Origin: an uncultured Moraxella sp.
Lineage (GTDB): Bacteria; Pseudomonadota; Gammaproteobacteria; Pseudomonadales; Moraxellaceae
NCBI GenBank assembly: GCA_937975585.1
Contig: CALJUC010000033.1
Location: forward strand, 1 to 30,822
Direction: 5' to 3'
DNA length: 30,822 nucleotides
Part shown: positions 8,706 through 16,570 of the stretch, piece by piece
How positions within the stretch are numbered: position 1 is the stretch's first letter
Layout: each line of letters starts with the position of its first letter
Made by a program: the position numbers and the translations under genes
Notes under the pieces: model-generated
The model's database searches: none
Seen by the model: the letters and a program-made list of their open reading frames with translations, nothing else
Told to the model about the DNA's origin: nothing

Positions 8706-8730
8706 CTAGGCTGTGTATGACACAGCTTAG
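8706..8730. repeat. Strong 25-bp palindrome between queC and the four-cysteine gene
   Basis: CTAGGCTGTGT (8706-8716) and ACACAGCTTAG (8720-8730) pair over 11 bp with one G-U pair and an ATG loop. On the minus strand it lies 30 bp after the queC stop and about 55 bp before the four-cysteine gene. There is no T-run, so it may be a transcript end or processing hairpin, or a dimeric regulator's operator. Confidence 0.6.
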
Positions 8731-8760
8731 CGGGCATTGACCCCATCTACGCGAATAAGC

Positions 8761-9516
8761 TTACTGATAACGAGTCGGGTCATCTATTTCAGCTTGTAAA
8801 AAACCTTGCTGGCGTAAATAGCAGCTGTCACAGTGTCCACAAGCGCGACCCTCGCTATCAGCCTTGTAGCATGAGACAGTTAGGCTATAATCCACACCTA
8901 AACTTACGCCTAATTGGATGATAGCTGATTTACTTAAATGCAACAAAGGGGTAGCAATCGTGAGATGGTGACCGGTCACGCCCGCTTTGGTCGCAAGATT
9001 TGCCATGGTTTCAAAGGCAGCAATATACTCTGGGCGACAGTCCGGATAACCTGAATAGTCCACGGCATTGACCCCAATCACAATCGCGCTGGATTCTGTC
9101 ACTTCCGCCACCGCCAAGGCATACGACAAAAAGATGGTATTGCGCGCAGGTACATAAGTAACCGGAATATGGTCGTTGTTTTGATTATCACTAAAGTCGG
9201 TCAGCGTGGCATCTGGTACGGCAATTGATTGGTCGGTCAATGCGGAGCCGCCCAATTGCGCCAAATCAATATTAATCACGCGATGTTCAACCTGTGCAGT
9301 GGCAGCGATACGTTTGGCAGCGTTTAACTCACTGTTATGGCGTTGGCCATAATCAAAGCTTACAGCGGTCACTTTGGCATAATTCGCCTTTGCCCAGTAT
9401 AGACAAGTGACTGAGTCTAAACCGCCTGAGAGTAGTACCACAGCGTTTTGGTGATGCGTTTCGCCAGTGGTTTGGGGTAGATTGTTGTTATTTAAGGTAT
9501 CAATTGAATGGGTCAT
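8761..9516 (-). CDS. queC: 7-cyano-7-deazaguanine (preQ0) synthase QueC
   Basis: QueC converts 7-carboxy-7-deazaguanine to preQ0 with ATP and ammonia in the queuosine tRNA modification pathway. The 251-residue protein has the PP-loop SGGLDS at residues 30-35 and the C-terminal zinc-binding cysteines in SCYKADSEGRACGHCDSCY, both diagnostic. FDYGQRH and YVPARNTIFLSYALA are the other conserved blocks. It has about 20 extra polar residues at the N-terminus compared with E. coli QueC, and the start has no clear ribosome site, but no internal ATG precedes the PP-loop. No queD, queE or queF lies nearby, and I saw no preQ1-riboswitch-like element upstream. Confidence 0.95.
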   Translation of the reverse strand: MTHSIDTLNNNNLPQTTGETHHQNAVVLLSGGLDSVTCLYWAKANYAKVTAVSFDYGQRHNSELNAAKRIAATAQVEHRVINIDLAQLGGSALTDQSIAVPDATLTDFSDNQNNDHIPVTYVPARNTIFLSYALAVAEVTESSAIVIGVNAVDYSGYPDCRPEYIAAFETMANLATKAGVTGHHLTIATPLLHLSKSAIIQLGVSLGVDYSLTVSCYKADSEGRACGHCDSCYLRQQGFLQAEIDDPTRYQ

Positions 9517-9777
9517 ATTACGATTACATCAAGCAAGTCAAAAAGTTGCGCGTATTTTAGCAGATTTTGACGCCAAAGAATAAGGTAAAACTGGCCAGTA
9601 ACGGGTAAGATGGGTTTTAAGTTATTCAGCCTAAATCTGCTCATAAGTACGGATATGGGACGGCTCTGTATCGATAAAGCATTGGATTTTAGCGGCTTTT
9701 GTCGTTACACTAGTCAGCTGAAGATAAAGTCGTACAAGGTTTGTAATGAAAGTAATAGCTGTGATAGGTGGTAAGTT

Positions 9778-10665
9778 ATGTTAGGAAGTTGGTTAAACAC
9801 AAAAACAATGGGGTTGGGTGGTGTCTTAAGTCTAGGATTGCTATTGACAGCGTGTGGCAGTGGCTTAAATAAAGCGACCTCGACAGCGTCTACTTTGCCA
9901 AGTGATGTCAAGGCAAAGATACCTGCCGATTTGTCCGTTGTATTTCCTAACAGCAAGCAAGCTGGTGCTAATACCAATGACTGTAATATGCAGTTGCTCA
10001 ACAAGACCGTACCAACCGTACCGGCTAAACTTGCCAAAAACAGCTATCCGCTATGTTTTAACGGGTTTAATGTCCTGTATTCAGGCATATCCAAAACCCC
10101 GATTTGGGTCGCTGAATACCTGACCAAACAACGCTTAACCGATGCCAAACTGATGCCGCGCGAGGGCAGCTTTTATGAGGAAACTCAGCTGCCAAAAGCG
10201 GTGCGAAGCCGTCTAGCCGATTATACCAATTCGGGTTATGACCGTGGGCATCTTGCCCCAAATGCTGATATGCAAAATGCGCTACAGCAAAAAGATAGCT
10301 TTACCTTAGCCAATATCGCGCCACAAGTGCCCGACCATAATCGCAAAACGTGGGTCAAGGTTGAAAATAAAACGCGTGACTTGACTAACCAATATGGGGT
10401 GGCTTATGTGGTGACGGGCACCGCGTTTTTATCGTCAACTGTTAAAACCATTGGTAATAACGTACTGGTGCCAAGCCATTTTTATAAAGCCGTGTATATC
10501 CCAAGTAAAAACAAGGCAGTGGTGTTCTACAGCCCGAATAACAAAACCGGACAAATTCAACAAATCAGCCTAAATGAACTGAAATCACTGACAGGCGTGG
10601 AGGTGTTTCCAGCGCTGCCGCAAACGGTAAAAAACACTGTGATGACGGTGAGTCTTTTACCATAA
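9778..10665 (+). CDS. DNA/RNA non-specific endonuclease, lipoprotein (DRGH nuclease family)
   Basis: This 295-residue protein belongs to the beta-beta-alpha-metal nuclease family that includes Serratia nuclease and NucA. It carries the catalytic motif DRGHLAP (DRGH at residues 155-158) and the metal-binding region NIAPQVPDHNRKTW (from about residue 179), which supplies the Mg-binding Asn. The N-terminus has a lipoprotein signal ending in LLTAC with Cys26, so the enzyme is probably anchored in the envelope facing the periplasm or outside. A likely role is degradation or scavenging of extracellular nucleic acid, or nicking of incoming DNA. AGGTGG at 9766-9771 lies 6 bp before the ATG. No cognate inhibitor gene is evident next to it, which fits an exported enzyme. 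Confidence 0.92.
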   Translation: MLGSWLNTKTMGLGGVLSLGLLLTACGSGLNKATSTASTLPSDVKAKIPADLSVVFPNSKQAGANTNDCNMQLLNKTVPTVPAKLAKNSYPLCFNGFNVLYSGISKTPIWVAEYLTKQRLTDAKLMPREGSFYEETQLPKAVRSRLADYTNSGYDRGHLAPNADMQNALQQKDSFTLANIAPQVPDHNRKTWVKVENKTRDLTNQYGVAYVVTGTAFLSSTVKTIGNNVLVPSHFYKAVYIPSKNKAVVFYSPNNKTGQIQQISLNELKSLTGVEVFPALPQTVKNTVMTVSLLP

Positions 10666-10694
10666 CGCCATACAATGCGAATAGATATCAACAA

Positions 10695-10742
10695 GGCGGG
10701 CGTGGCATGATGGCATTGTCTTTGAGAAACCTCAAGCCCGCC
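10695..10742. repeat. GC-rich inverted repeat downstream of the nuclease gene
   Basis: GGCGGGC (10695-10701) and GCCCGCC (10736-10742) are perfect 7-bp arms about 34 bp apart. The loop holds a smaller TTGAG/CTCAA hairpin (10721-10734). It starts 30 bp after the nuclease stop and is followed by ATAAGCATAAAAAA without a clean T-run, so it is a structured 3' end, not a canonical terminator. Confidence 0.5.
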
Positions 10743-10775
10743 ATAAGCATAAAAAACGACGCATACAATAACAAA

Positions 10776-10820
10776 CCCCAATAACTAATCCCCCAATAAT
10801 TAATCCCCCAATAATTAATC
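10776..10820. repeat. Short tandem repeat, 15-bp unit, about 2.7 copies
   Basis: The unit AATAATTAATCCCCC occurs at 10780-10794 (one mismatch, AATAACTAAT), 10795-10809 and as a partial copy 10810-10820, preceded by CCCC at 10776-10779. It lies immediately upstream of the ribosome site of the 93-residue gene, so copy number could alter promoter or leader spacing. Confidence 0.8.
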
Positions 10821-10838
10821 AAAGATAGGATGTCGATA

Positions 10839-11120
10839 ATGAGCCAATTTCAAGCTTTTGCCAATGATAGCCAAAGCGTTGGGTTAACCAACCCAGCCGG
10901 TGAACTAACCTTAGAAAACCAAGGTCAACAGGTCAATATGTATGGCAATATTAGCTTTACCATTGACCAAGATAGCCTAGCGCTTGCCAAACAGTTACAA
11001 CAGGTGATGAATGATATTGTGGCGTATCTTGAAAGCCATAAAGCGCAGGACATAAGCCATGATGATATTGAAAAGTCACAGCAAGCCAATGTAACGGAAG
11101 TTGCTAATCCATTTGCTTAA
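10839..11120 (+). CDS. Small conserved-looking cytoplasmic protein, function unknown
   Basis: The product is 93 residues with no signal peptide or membrane segment. The first half (LTLENQGQQVNMYGNISFTI) looks like beta strands, followed by a helix (LALAKQLQQVMNDIVAYLESH) and an acidic, Gln/Asn-rich tail. I do not recognise the family. The ATG at 10839 has AGG 9 bp upstream (10827-10829). An in-frame ATG at 10830 directly abuts that AGG and is unlikely to be used. A perfect terminator follows 40 bp after the stop. Codon use is like that of its neighbours. The upstream short tandem repeat is unusual. Expression and a defined 3' end look likely, but no role can be assigned. Confidence 0.75.
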   Translation: MSQFQAFANDSQSVGLTNPAGELTLENQGQQVNMYGNISFTIDQDSLALAKQLQQVMNDIVAYLESHKAQDISHDDIEKSQQANVTEVANPFA

Positions 11121-11160
11121 ACCTTGGATTCAATTAATTGGTTGAGATGATTTAGACAAT

Positions 11161-11202
11161 AAAAAACCTTGCTAGCACCTTATCTTACTAGCAAGGTTTT
11201 TT
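11161..11202. terminator. Bidirectional terminator between the 93-residue gene and mipA/ompV
   Basis: AAAAAACCTTGCTAG (11161-11175) and CTAGCAAGGTTTTTT (11188-11202) are perfect 15-bp arms with a 12-nt loop. The A/T-runs allow use by both converging genes. Confidence 0.93.
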
Positions 11203-11213
11203 GTGACTATGGC

Positions 11214-12014
11214 TTAAAACTGGTAGTTAAAACCGACCTTGGTTTTGCTGTCTATACGGCTATCAACCAATGGGCTGTTGCGCTGTTCATCACTCATATA
11301 CTCTAAGTATTGGCTAACAAACGCGCTAAAATGCGAATTAATGTCATAGCTTGCGCTGATGTTAAGATAAGGATTAATACTGCTATTTGGCGTATATTGT
11401 CCAATGCCGCTACGTGCTGATTCAGCCGCATCTACCCCGTAATAATACTTGTTGTATTTGTCATCCGCCCACAGTAAGCCGACTTCAGGATAGACAGTTA
11501 CTTTGTCATCCGCGTATTTGAACTTGCTCAAGTGCGCGACTTTAACCGTGGTACCATCACTGTTGCCCATGACATCGGTTTCGATTTGACCTTTGAAACC
11601 GCCATAAGGTGTAATACGCATATAACTGGTACCGACCATCACCGAAGCGTCACGGTCATTAAGCTCGCGCAAGGCTTCGGTATTGGCTTCACCGGCATCA
11701 AAAGAACGACTGTCATAGCCTAAGCTCACGCGCCATTCATTGGTACCATCTTTAAGGCCATAGACACCGGCTTCTGCACCTTCGATATAGACACGGTTGT
11801 TGTCATAAAATGCTTGTGGTAAGACAGTGATATCGCCATCTTGGGCATAAGCGTATTGATTAAACGAGGCATTCACCCCCATTTTTAAGCGTGCTTCGTG
11901 ATTGATGGGTAATGAATTTTGCCAAAAAGGCTGCTGCCAAAGTGATGCCGAAAATGCCGATGATGAGGCAAAGGCGCACATGCCAACCACTGCTGCCAAA
12001 ACGTGTTTTTTCAT
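11214..12014 (-). CDS. MipA/OmpV family outer-membrane protein
   Basis: This 266-residue protein has a Sec signal peptide with likely cleavage after AFSA (about residue 23) and a series of alternating amphipathic strands (for example VYIEGAEAGVYGL, EWRVSLGYDSRSF, SMVGTSYMRITPYGG-like strands, INPYLNISASYDI). It ends in VGFNYQF with the C-terminal Phe expected of beta-barrel proteins. Length and pattern fit MipA/OmpV (MltA-interacting protein, a 12-stranded barrel), which in E. coli is proposed to scaffold murein synthesis and hydrolysis; in other species it works as an adhesin or stress-responsive porin. AGGTAGG precedes the ATG. It diverges from the zinc-uptake operon, with the Zur box about 170 bp from its start, so a link to metal status is possible but not shown. 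Confidence 0.85.
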   Translation of the reverse strand: MKKHVLAAVVGMCAFASSSAFSASLWQQPFWQNSLPINHEARLKMGVNASFNQYAYAQDGDITVLPQAFYDNNRVYIEGAEAGVYGLKDGTNEWRVSLGYDSRSFDAGEANTEALRELNDRDASVMVGTSYMRITPYGGFKGQIETDVMGNSDGTTVKVAHLSKFKYADDKVTVYPEVGLLWADDKYNKYYYGVDAAESARSGIGQYTPNSSINPYLNISASYDINSHFSAFVSQYLEYMSDEQRNSPLVDSRIDSKTKVGFNYQF

Positions 12015-12167
12015 AATATCCTACCTTAAGCAAGCCAATAGAAAACAAACCGATGGGTTGCATTATGGCATAAAACCGAAACCACAAACAGCCAGTTTAT
12101 CAACGTATTTTATCAAATCGCTTTATCCCATCATGGCAACAGCCAGATAAAGTTATGAGATTATACC

Positions 12168-12195
12168 TTGTCGAAGTTTAGTTAAATGTTATAAT
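12168..12195 (+). promoter_or_regulatory. Sigma-70 promoter of the znuACB operon
   Basis: TTGTCG (12168-12173) is followed after 16 bp by a consensus TATAAT (12190-12195), 41 bp before the znuA start. The -10 lies inside the Zur-box palindrome, so repressor and polymerase binding would exclude each other. Confidence 0.7.
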
Positions 12196-12205
12196 ATAAC
12201 GTTTT
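12183..12205. promoter_or_regulatory. Zur box (zinc uptake regulator operator)
   Basis: The palindrome core GTTATA-A-TATAAC (12188-12200) sits in AAATGTTATAATATAACGTTT and matches the known gamma-proteobacterial Zur consensus GAAATGTTATANTATAACATTTC at all core positions. It overlaps the znuA -10 element. Established knowledge: Zn-loaded Zur represses znu genes by binding such sites. No zur gene is in this window. Confidence 0.88.
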
Positions 12206-12235
12206 TATAAAAAGCGGTAAATTTTTGAGGTATAT

Positions 12236-13330
12236 ATGACGTTTAATTATCACGATACACGCGCTATGCAATCATCACCCTTACAACCTGCATTAGTCAA
12301 ACTCACAATGCAGCATGGTAAAAACTTGGCAAAATTCACCGCTATCAGCTGTGGTCTGACCTTATTAGTGGGTTGTCATGAGCCAGAGAGTAATAAAAAA
12401 CGAATTGATGCCGCAGGCAGTGCCGTCGCCTCTACCGCGACAGCCGCAATTCAAGAAGCGAATCAAATCACGATTTATACCTCGACGAATGTGTGGGGCG
12501 CCCTCGCTAAATCGGTCGGTGGTGATAAGGTCAAAGTGATTTCAGCGGTTAATGACCAAAGCCAAGACCCGCATGAATACCAAGCATCAGCCAATGATAA
12601 ATTAGCGGTCAGTAAAGCGCAGTTGGTGCTCGTTAATGGCGGTGGTTATGATGATTGGACTAGCAGCCTTGCCAATTCAGTAGCGAATAAACCAGTGATT
12701 ATCAATGCCGTGGATTTGTCAGGTCTAAAACCCGCAGGTGCGGCGACTGACAACCACGCCAATGAAACGGCCGGTGAACATGCGCATCACGCGGACTTTA
12801 ATGAACATGTATTTTTCTCATTAGACACTGCCAAAAAAGTCGCTGATGCGGTGGCCAATCAGCTAGCGAGTAAAGACCCTGACAATAAAGCCAAGTATGC
12901 GCAAAATGCGGCCAACTTTAATAAAGACATGGATAAGCTAAAAGCCAAGGCGCAAGCCATTGGTCAAGGCAAAAACCTGACCGCCTTTACCACTGAGCCT
13001 GTCACGGGTTATCTAATGACCGAAATGGGTATCAAGGACATCACGCCCGCCGGTTATGTCGAGCAAGCAGAAACCGATGCTGGTGTGTCGGTCAAAGTGC
13101 TAAACGACAGCAAAAATTTATTAACCAGTAAACAGGCCAATGTTATCGTTGCCAATGCGCAAACCGAGGATGCCACCGCCAAGCAACTCATGGCAGCGGC
13201 AGCAGGGGCGGGCGTACCACTGGTGCAAGTGAACGAAACTTTCCCAGAAGGCATCACCACTTATCAGGCCTTTATCGAAAGTACTATCGATAAGTTCGCC
13301 AACGCGTTACAATCAGCGCCTAAGCCATAA
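12236..13330 (+). CDS. znuA: Zinc ABC transporter substrate-binding lipoprotein ZnuA
   Basis: This 364-residue cluster 9 (A-1) metal-binding protein captures Zn(II) in the periplasm for ZnuBC. Visible features are the SAVNDQSQDPHEYQAS block holding the first metal-ligand His, a His-rich flexible loop (about residues 175-190, NHANETAGEHAHHADFNEH) typical of zinc rather than manganese receptors, and late blocks ITPAGYVEQAETDAG and NETFPEG. A lipobox LLVGC places the lipidated cysteine at residue 47. The N-terminal extension is long; GAGG at 12227-12230 supports the ATG at 12236, but Met25 (12308) would give a normal-length signal. It is the first gene of znuA-znuC-znuB and is controlled by the Zur box upstream. 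Confidence 0.93.
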   Translation: MTFNYHDTRAMQSSPLQPALVKLTMQHGKNLAKFTAISCGLTLLVGCHEPESNKKRIDAAGSAVASTATAAIQEANQITIYTSTNVWGALAKSVGGDKVKVISAVNDQSQDPHEYQASANDKLAVSKAQLVLVNGGGYDDWTSSLANSVANKPVIINAVDLSGLKPAGAATDNHANETAGEHAHHADFNEHVFFSLDTAKKVADAVANQLASKDPDNKAKYAQNAANFNKDMDKLKAKAQAIGQGKNLTAFTTEPVTGYLMTEMGIKDITPAGYVEQAETDAGVSVKVLNDSKNLLTSKQANVIVANAQTEDATAKQLMAAAAGAGVPLVQVNETFPEGITTYQAFIESTIDKFANALQSAPKP

Positions 13331-13362
13331 TCACTATTAGACATGTAGGACGCTCACTTGCT

Positions 13363-14223
13363 ATGAAACCCGCATCCCCGCGCTTTGAGCCCATTAGCCC
13401 ATCGGCGTTAGCGCATTTACAACATGAGCCATCTGTGCGCTTGACCAAGCCGTACCAAGTCTTATTGACGGTAAACGATGCCAAGATGCAGTTTGGTGAG
13501 CGCGTGTTGTGGGAGGCGGTGAATTTTAGTATTGGCACCGGCGAGTTTGTGGCGTTATTGGGCGCCAATGGCACAGGTAAAACTACATTACTACAAAGTT
13601 TATTGCGCTTAGTGCCTTTATCAGCTGGTCAAGTTATGCGCACGCCGCATACTCGTATCGGCTATGTGCCACAGCTCAAAAACTTTGACCCTAAACTACC
13701 GATTCGTGGCCGTGATTTGGTGCGCTTAGGTCTAGATGGGAAAAACTTGCTGTTTGGTTGGATTGACCCGCATAAGACCTTGGGTCGGTATTGGATGAGT
13801 ACCAAGCAAAAAAACTACCACATTGATAAAGCGATTGATGAGGTCGGGGGGCGAGCGTTTTCCGATGCGCCGCTTAATATGTTATCGGGTGGTGAGCAGC
13901 AGCGTATGCGCATTGCCCAAGCGTTGGTGTCTGAGCCGGATTTGCTATTGATGGATGAGCCGTTATTAAGTCTGGATGTGGCCAGTCAGCAAGTGGTGTC
14001 GGAAATCTTGGCACACCGTAAGCAGACCCATCATACCGCGATTTTGATGATTAGCCATGAGCTTGAGCCGATTATCCCATTGATTGATAAGGTGGTATTA
14101 TTAGCCCATCAACGTGCCCAAGTAGGGGACTTGAGCTTACTGCCGATGTCATCGTTGTATAATCCGTCAATGTTATCATCTCGCGTTGACTTGCAAAATG
14201 CGGTTGATACCAGCGAAAGTTAG
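13363..14223 (+). CDS. znuC: Zinc ABC transporter ATP-binding protein ZnuC
   Basis: This 286-residue ATPase powers zinc import through ZnuB at the inner-membrane cytoplasmic face. It has Walker A GANGTGKTT (about residues 67-75), a Q-loop in IGYVPQLKNFDP, the ABC signature LSGGEQQR, Walker B LLLMDEP with SLD, and the switch His in MISHELE. About 35 polar residues precede the first ABC strand, an extension compared with E. coli ZnuC (251 residues). A likely ribosome site AGGA at 13347-13350 is rather distant (12 bp) from the ATG. It starts 32 bp after znuA and is followed by znuB after 70 bp. Confidence 0.93.
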   Translation: MKPASPRFEPISPSALAHLQHEPSVRLTKPYQVLLTVNDAKMQFGERVLWEAVNFSIGTGEFVALLGANGTGKTTLLQSLLRLVPLSAGQVMRTPHTRIGYVPQLKNFDPKLPIRGRDLVRLGLDGKNLLFGWIDPHKTLGRYWMSTKQKNYHIDKAIDEVGGRAFSDAPLNMLSGGEQQRMRIAQALVSEPDLLLMDEPLLSLDVASQQVVSEILAHRKQTHHTAILMISHELEPIIPLIDKVVLLAHQRAQVGDLSLLPMSSLYNPSMLSSRVDLQNAVDTSES

Positions 14224-14295
14224 TGTTCAAGGCACCAAACGACAAACGTTATTCTTTTACTATAATTTATAATTTGCTCCGATAGGCGATATGTG

Positions 14296-15219
14296 ATGCT
14301 GCTAGCAGCCTGGTTTGACACCATCATCAATTTTGATAATTTTGGCCAATTGTTACCCTTGGTATACCCGTCGATTATTGCGGCGATGATTCTTGGGGTA
14401 TTGGCTGGACTTATTGGGCCATTGATTCAAGCGCGTGATATGGCGTTTGCGGTGCATGGTACGGCTGAGTTATCGTTTGCGGGCGCGGCCTGTGCCTTAT
14501 GGCTAGGCAGTTCGGTGACCTTGGGCGCGGTGGTGGGTTCGATGCTTGCCGGTACGATACTGGCACTGATGGGCTTAGATGGTAAAAACCGTAACTCACT
14601 GATTGGTATTATGTTGCCGTTTGGGTTAGGACTGGGCGTGCTGTTCTTGTCCTTGTATCAAGGGCGTTCATCAAACAAGTTTGGTTTGCTAACCGGTCAG
14701 ATTGTCGCGATAACGCCTGCTGAGTTGCAAGGCATGGTGATTGTGGCCGTTATCGTATTGGCAGTGTTGGCGGTGTTTGGTCAGCGTATGTTGTTTGCCG
14801 CGATTGACCCACAAATTGCGCGTGCGCAACATATCAATTTGACCGTCTTATCCTTATTGTTTATGTTGACCTTAAGTCTGGTGGTAGCCGTGAGTGTGCA
14901 ATTTGTCGGTGCGCTTTTATTGTTGTCGTTGCTGATTACGCCAACGGCCGCCGCAACGCAAGTCACGGCAAGTCCGATTTGGGTGTATGGGTTGTCGGTG
15001 TTATTTGCAATGACGGCGGGCGTGGGTGGTATTTTGCTATCACTGGGCCCAGGATTGCCGATATCACCTTATATCACCACGGTGTCGTTTTTGATTTATT
15101 TGATATGTTGGGGCATTGGTAGTTATCGCCGTCGCCACGGTTGGTCAAAGCGTCGCTTATTGGCGGCAGCTGATGGGGCAAAACCCGCATCCAACTGTTC
15201 ACTTAACCCACCGACATAA
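14296..15219 (+). CDS. znuB: Zinc ABC transporter permease ZnuB
   Basis: The product is an about 307-residue cluster 9 permease with eight or so hydrophobic segments and the family loop GTAELSFAGAACALWLGSS early in the protein. It forms the membrane channel of the zinc importer with ZnuC and ZnuA. I prefer ATG at 14296; GTG at 14293 is equally spaced from AGG at 14284-14286 and would add only one residue. The 70-bp gap after znuC contains a TATAAT-TTATAAT stretch without a good -35, so a separate promoter is uncertain. The gene converges with mnmA 27 bp later, with no clear terminator between. Confidence 0.92.
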   Translation: MLLAAWFDTIINFDNFGQLLPLVYPSIIAAMILGVLAGLIGPLIQARDMAFAVHGTAELSFAGAACALWLGSSVTLGAVVGSMLAGTILALMGLDGKNRNSLIGIMLPFGLGLGVLFLSLYQGRSSNKFGLLTGQIVAITPAELQGMVIVAVIVLAVLAVFGQRMLFAAIDPQIARAQHINLTVLSLLFMLTLSLVVAVSVQFVGALLLLSLLITPTAAATQVTASPIWVYGLSVLFAMTAGVGGILLSLGPGLPISPYITTVSFLIYLICWGIGSYRRRHGWSKRRLLAAADGAKPASNCSLNPPT

Positions 15220-15246
15220 CACGAATCACTAGCGTTAGCGCAAGCT

Positions 15247-16431
15247 TTAAGCCACTTCCGATAGGCTAGTCGGTGCATTGATGCTATTAATCACGCCGCC
15301 TCCTAGACATACCTCATCGACATAAAATACGCACGATTGGCCGCTTGTTACCGCACGTTGTGGCTCATCAAATACCACGCGTACTTGCTCGCCGGCTTCA
15401 TCTAAGGCAAACACGGTGCAGGCTTGGTCTGGCTGACGATAGCGAGTTTTGGCGGTACAGCGGAAGCCTTGTTCGCTAAATATCTCAGCCGGTGCGTCTA
15501 CGACCCAATCAAGCTTATACGCGGTTAATTCAGTCGATTGTAGCATGGGGTGTTCATGACCTTGACCGACAATCAGCTGATTAGTCGTCAAATCTTTGTA
15601 AAGTACAAACCACGGTTCTTCAGGACGGTTTTTGACCCCACCAATACCGATGCCGCCACGTTGACCCAAAGTATAATACATCAAACCATCATGCTTACCG
15701 ATGGTATAACCATCATCGGTCACGATATCGCCTTGTTTGGCCGGTAAATATTGCTGTAAAAAGTCTTTAAAGCGGCGCTCACCGATAAAACAAATCCCCG
15801 TCGAATCTTTCTTCTTCGCGGTCGCCAAGTCATATTCTTCAGCGATACGACGGACTTCTGGTTTTTCTAATTCACCCACTGGGAATAAGGTCTTGGCGAT
15901 TTTGTAGCCGGATACCGCGTGTAAAAAATAACTTTGGTCTTTATTACCATCGAGTCCGCGCAACAGTGGCGCTTTGCCATTCACATCGACAAAGCCGCGA
16001 CGGGCATAGTGACCCGTAGCAATATAGTCCGCGCCCAAGGTCAAGGCATAATCCAAGAAAGCCTTAAACTTTACTTCTTTATTGCACAAAATATCAGGGT
16101 TTGGGGTACGCCCTGCGCCATATTCCGCCAAGAAATGCTCAAACACGCGATCCCAGTATTCCATCGCAAAGTTGGCGGTATGTAGCTTGATGCCAATCTT
16201 ATCGGCAACGGCTTGCGCATCAGCAAGGTCGGTCATCGCAGTACAGTATTCGGTGCCGTCATCTTCTTCCCAGTTTTTCATAAACAGGCCTTCAACGGCA
16301 AAACCGGCATTTTTGAGAAGGACAGCGGTAACCGATGAGTCCACACCACCTGACATACCGACGATTACGCGGGTATCGGCAGGGTTAGGAACATCGGCTA
16401 GGGTAAAGGCTTTTGAATCAGTCATCGTCAT
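15247..16431 (-). CDS. mnmA: tRNA-specific 2-thiouridylase MnmA
   Basis: MnmA installs the 2-thio group on U34 of tRNA-Lys, -Glu and -Gln, using ATP and persulfide sulfur delivered by the Tus relay. The PP-loop VGMSGGVDSSV is near the N-terminus, the catalytic cysteines lie in NPDILCNKEVKF and STGICFIGERRF, and IATGHYAR, DQSYFLH and LGQRGG are the other family blocks. I use ATG 16431 (394 residues), with ATG 16425 as an alternative. A TTG at 16488 extends the frame, but the likely promoter -10 lies inside that extension. No clear ribosome site is visible. The gene is divergent from the metallophosphoesterase and convergent with znuB. Confidence 0.94.
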   Translation of the reverse strand: MTMTDSKAFTLADVPNPADTRVIVGMSGGVDSSVTAVLLKNAGFAVEGLFMKNWEEDDGTEYCTAMTDLADAQAVADKIGIKLHTANFAMEYWDRVFEHFLAEYGAGRTPNPDILCNKEVKFKAFLDYALTLGADYIATGHYARRGFVDVNGKAPLLRGLDGNKDQSYFLHAVSGYKIAKTLFPVGELEKPEVRRIAEEYDLATAKKKDSTGICFIGERRFKDFLQQYLPAKQGDIVTDDGYTIGKHDGLMYYTLGQRGGIGIGGVKNRPEEPWFVLYKDLTTNQLIVGQGHEHPMLQSTELTAYKLDWVVDAPAEIFSEQGFRCTAKTRYRQPDQACTVFALDEAGEQVRVVFDEPQRAVTSGQSCVFYVDEVCLGGGVINSINAPTSLSEVA

Positions 16432-16452
16432 TTTGAATTCGGCAAAAAGCGT

Positions 16453-16461
16453 ATTATAGCA
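16453..16461 (-). promoter_or_regulatory. Extended -10 promoter of mnmA
   Basis: On the minus strand TGCTATAAT (16461-16453) is a perfect extended -10 element about 22 bp upstream of ATG 16431. It would start transcription near 16446, giving a very short leader. This argues against translation from the TTG at 16488. No good -35 is visible, which an extended -10 can tolerate. Confidence 0.6.
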
Positions 16462-16536
16462 AATTTTGCTTTTTAGGGCTTTGTTCAATCACTCGGTAAT
16501 AGCATTGATTTAATTCGTCCTAATAAAAAACAAGCC

Positions 16537-16565
16537 TTGCTAGTTATGCCAAAACCTGACATAAT
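16537..16565 (+). promoter_or_regulatory. Candidate promoter for a very small transcript
   Basis: TTGCTA (16537-16542) and CATAAT (16560-16565) are spaced by 17 bp, matching the consensus at 4/6 and 5/6. A start near 16572 would run directly into two hairpins ending in a strong terminator at 16624, well before any gene. Confidence 0.4.
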
Positions 16566-16570
16566 CCGCT

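Noticed and set aside
10776..10820. Repeat cluster as a CRISPR array
   Set aside because: The units are contiguous 15-bp copies without spacers and no cas genes are present.
14261..14273. Separate promoter before znuB (TATAATTTATAAT)
   Set aside because: No acceptable -35 lies at the right distance for either hexamer, and the gene fits the znuACB operon.
16432..16488. Upstream TTG start for mnmA
   Set aside because: The extension contains the extended -10 TGCTATAAT and is not part of the conserved protein.
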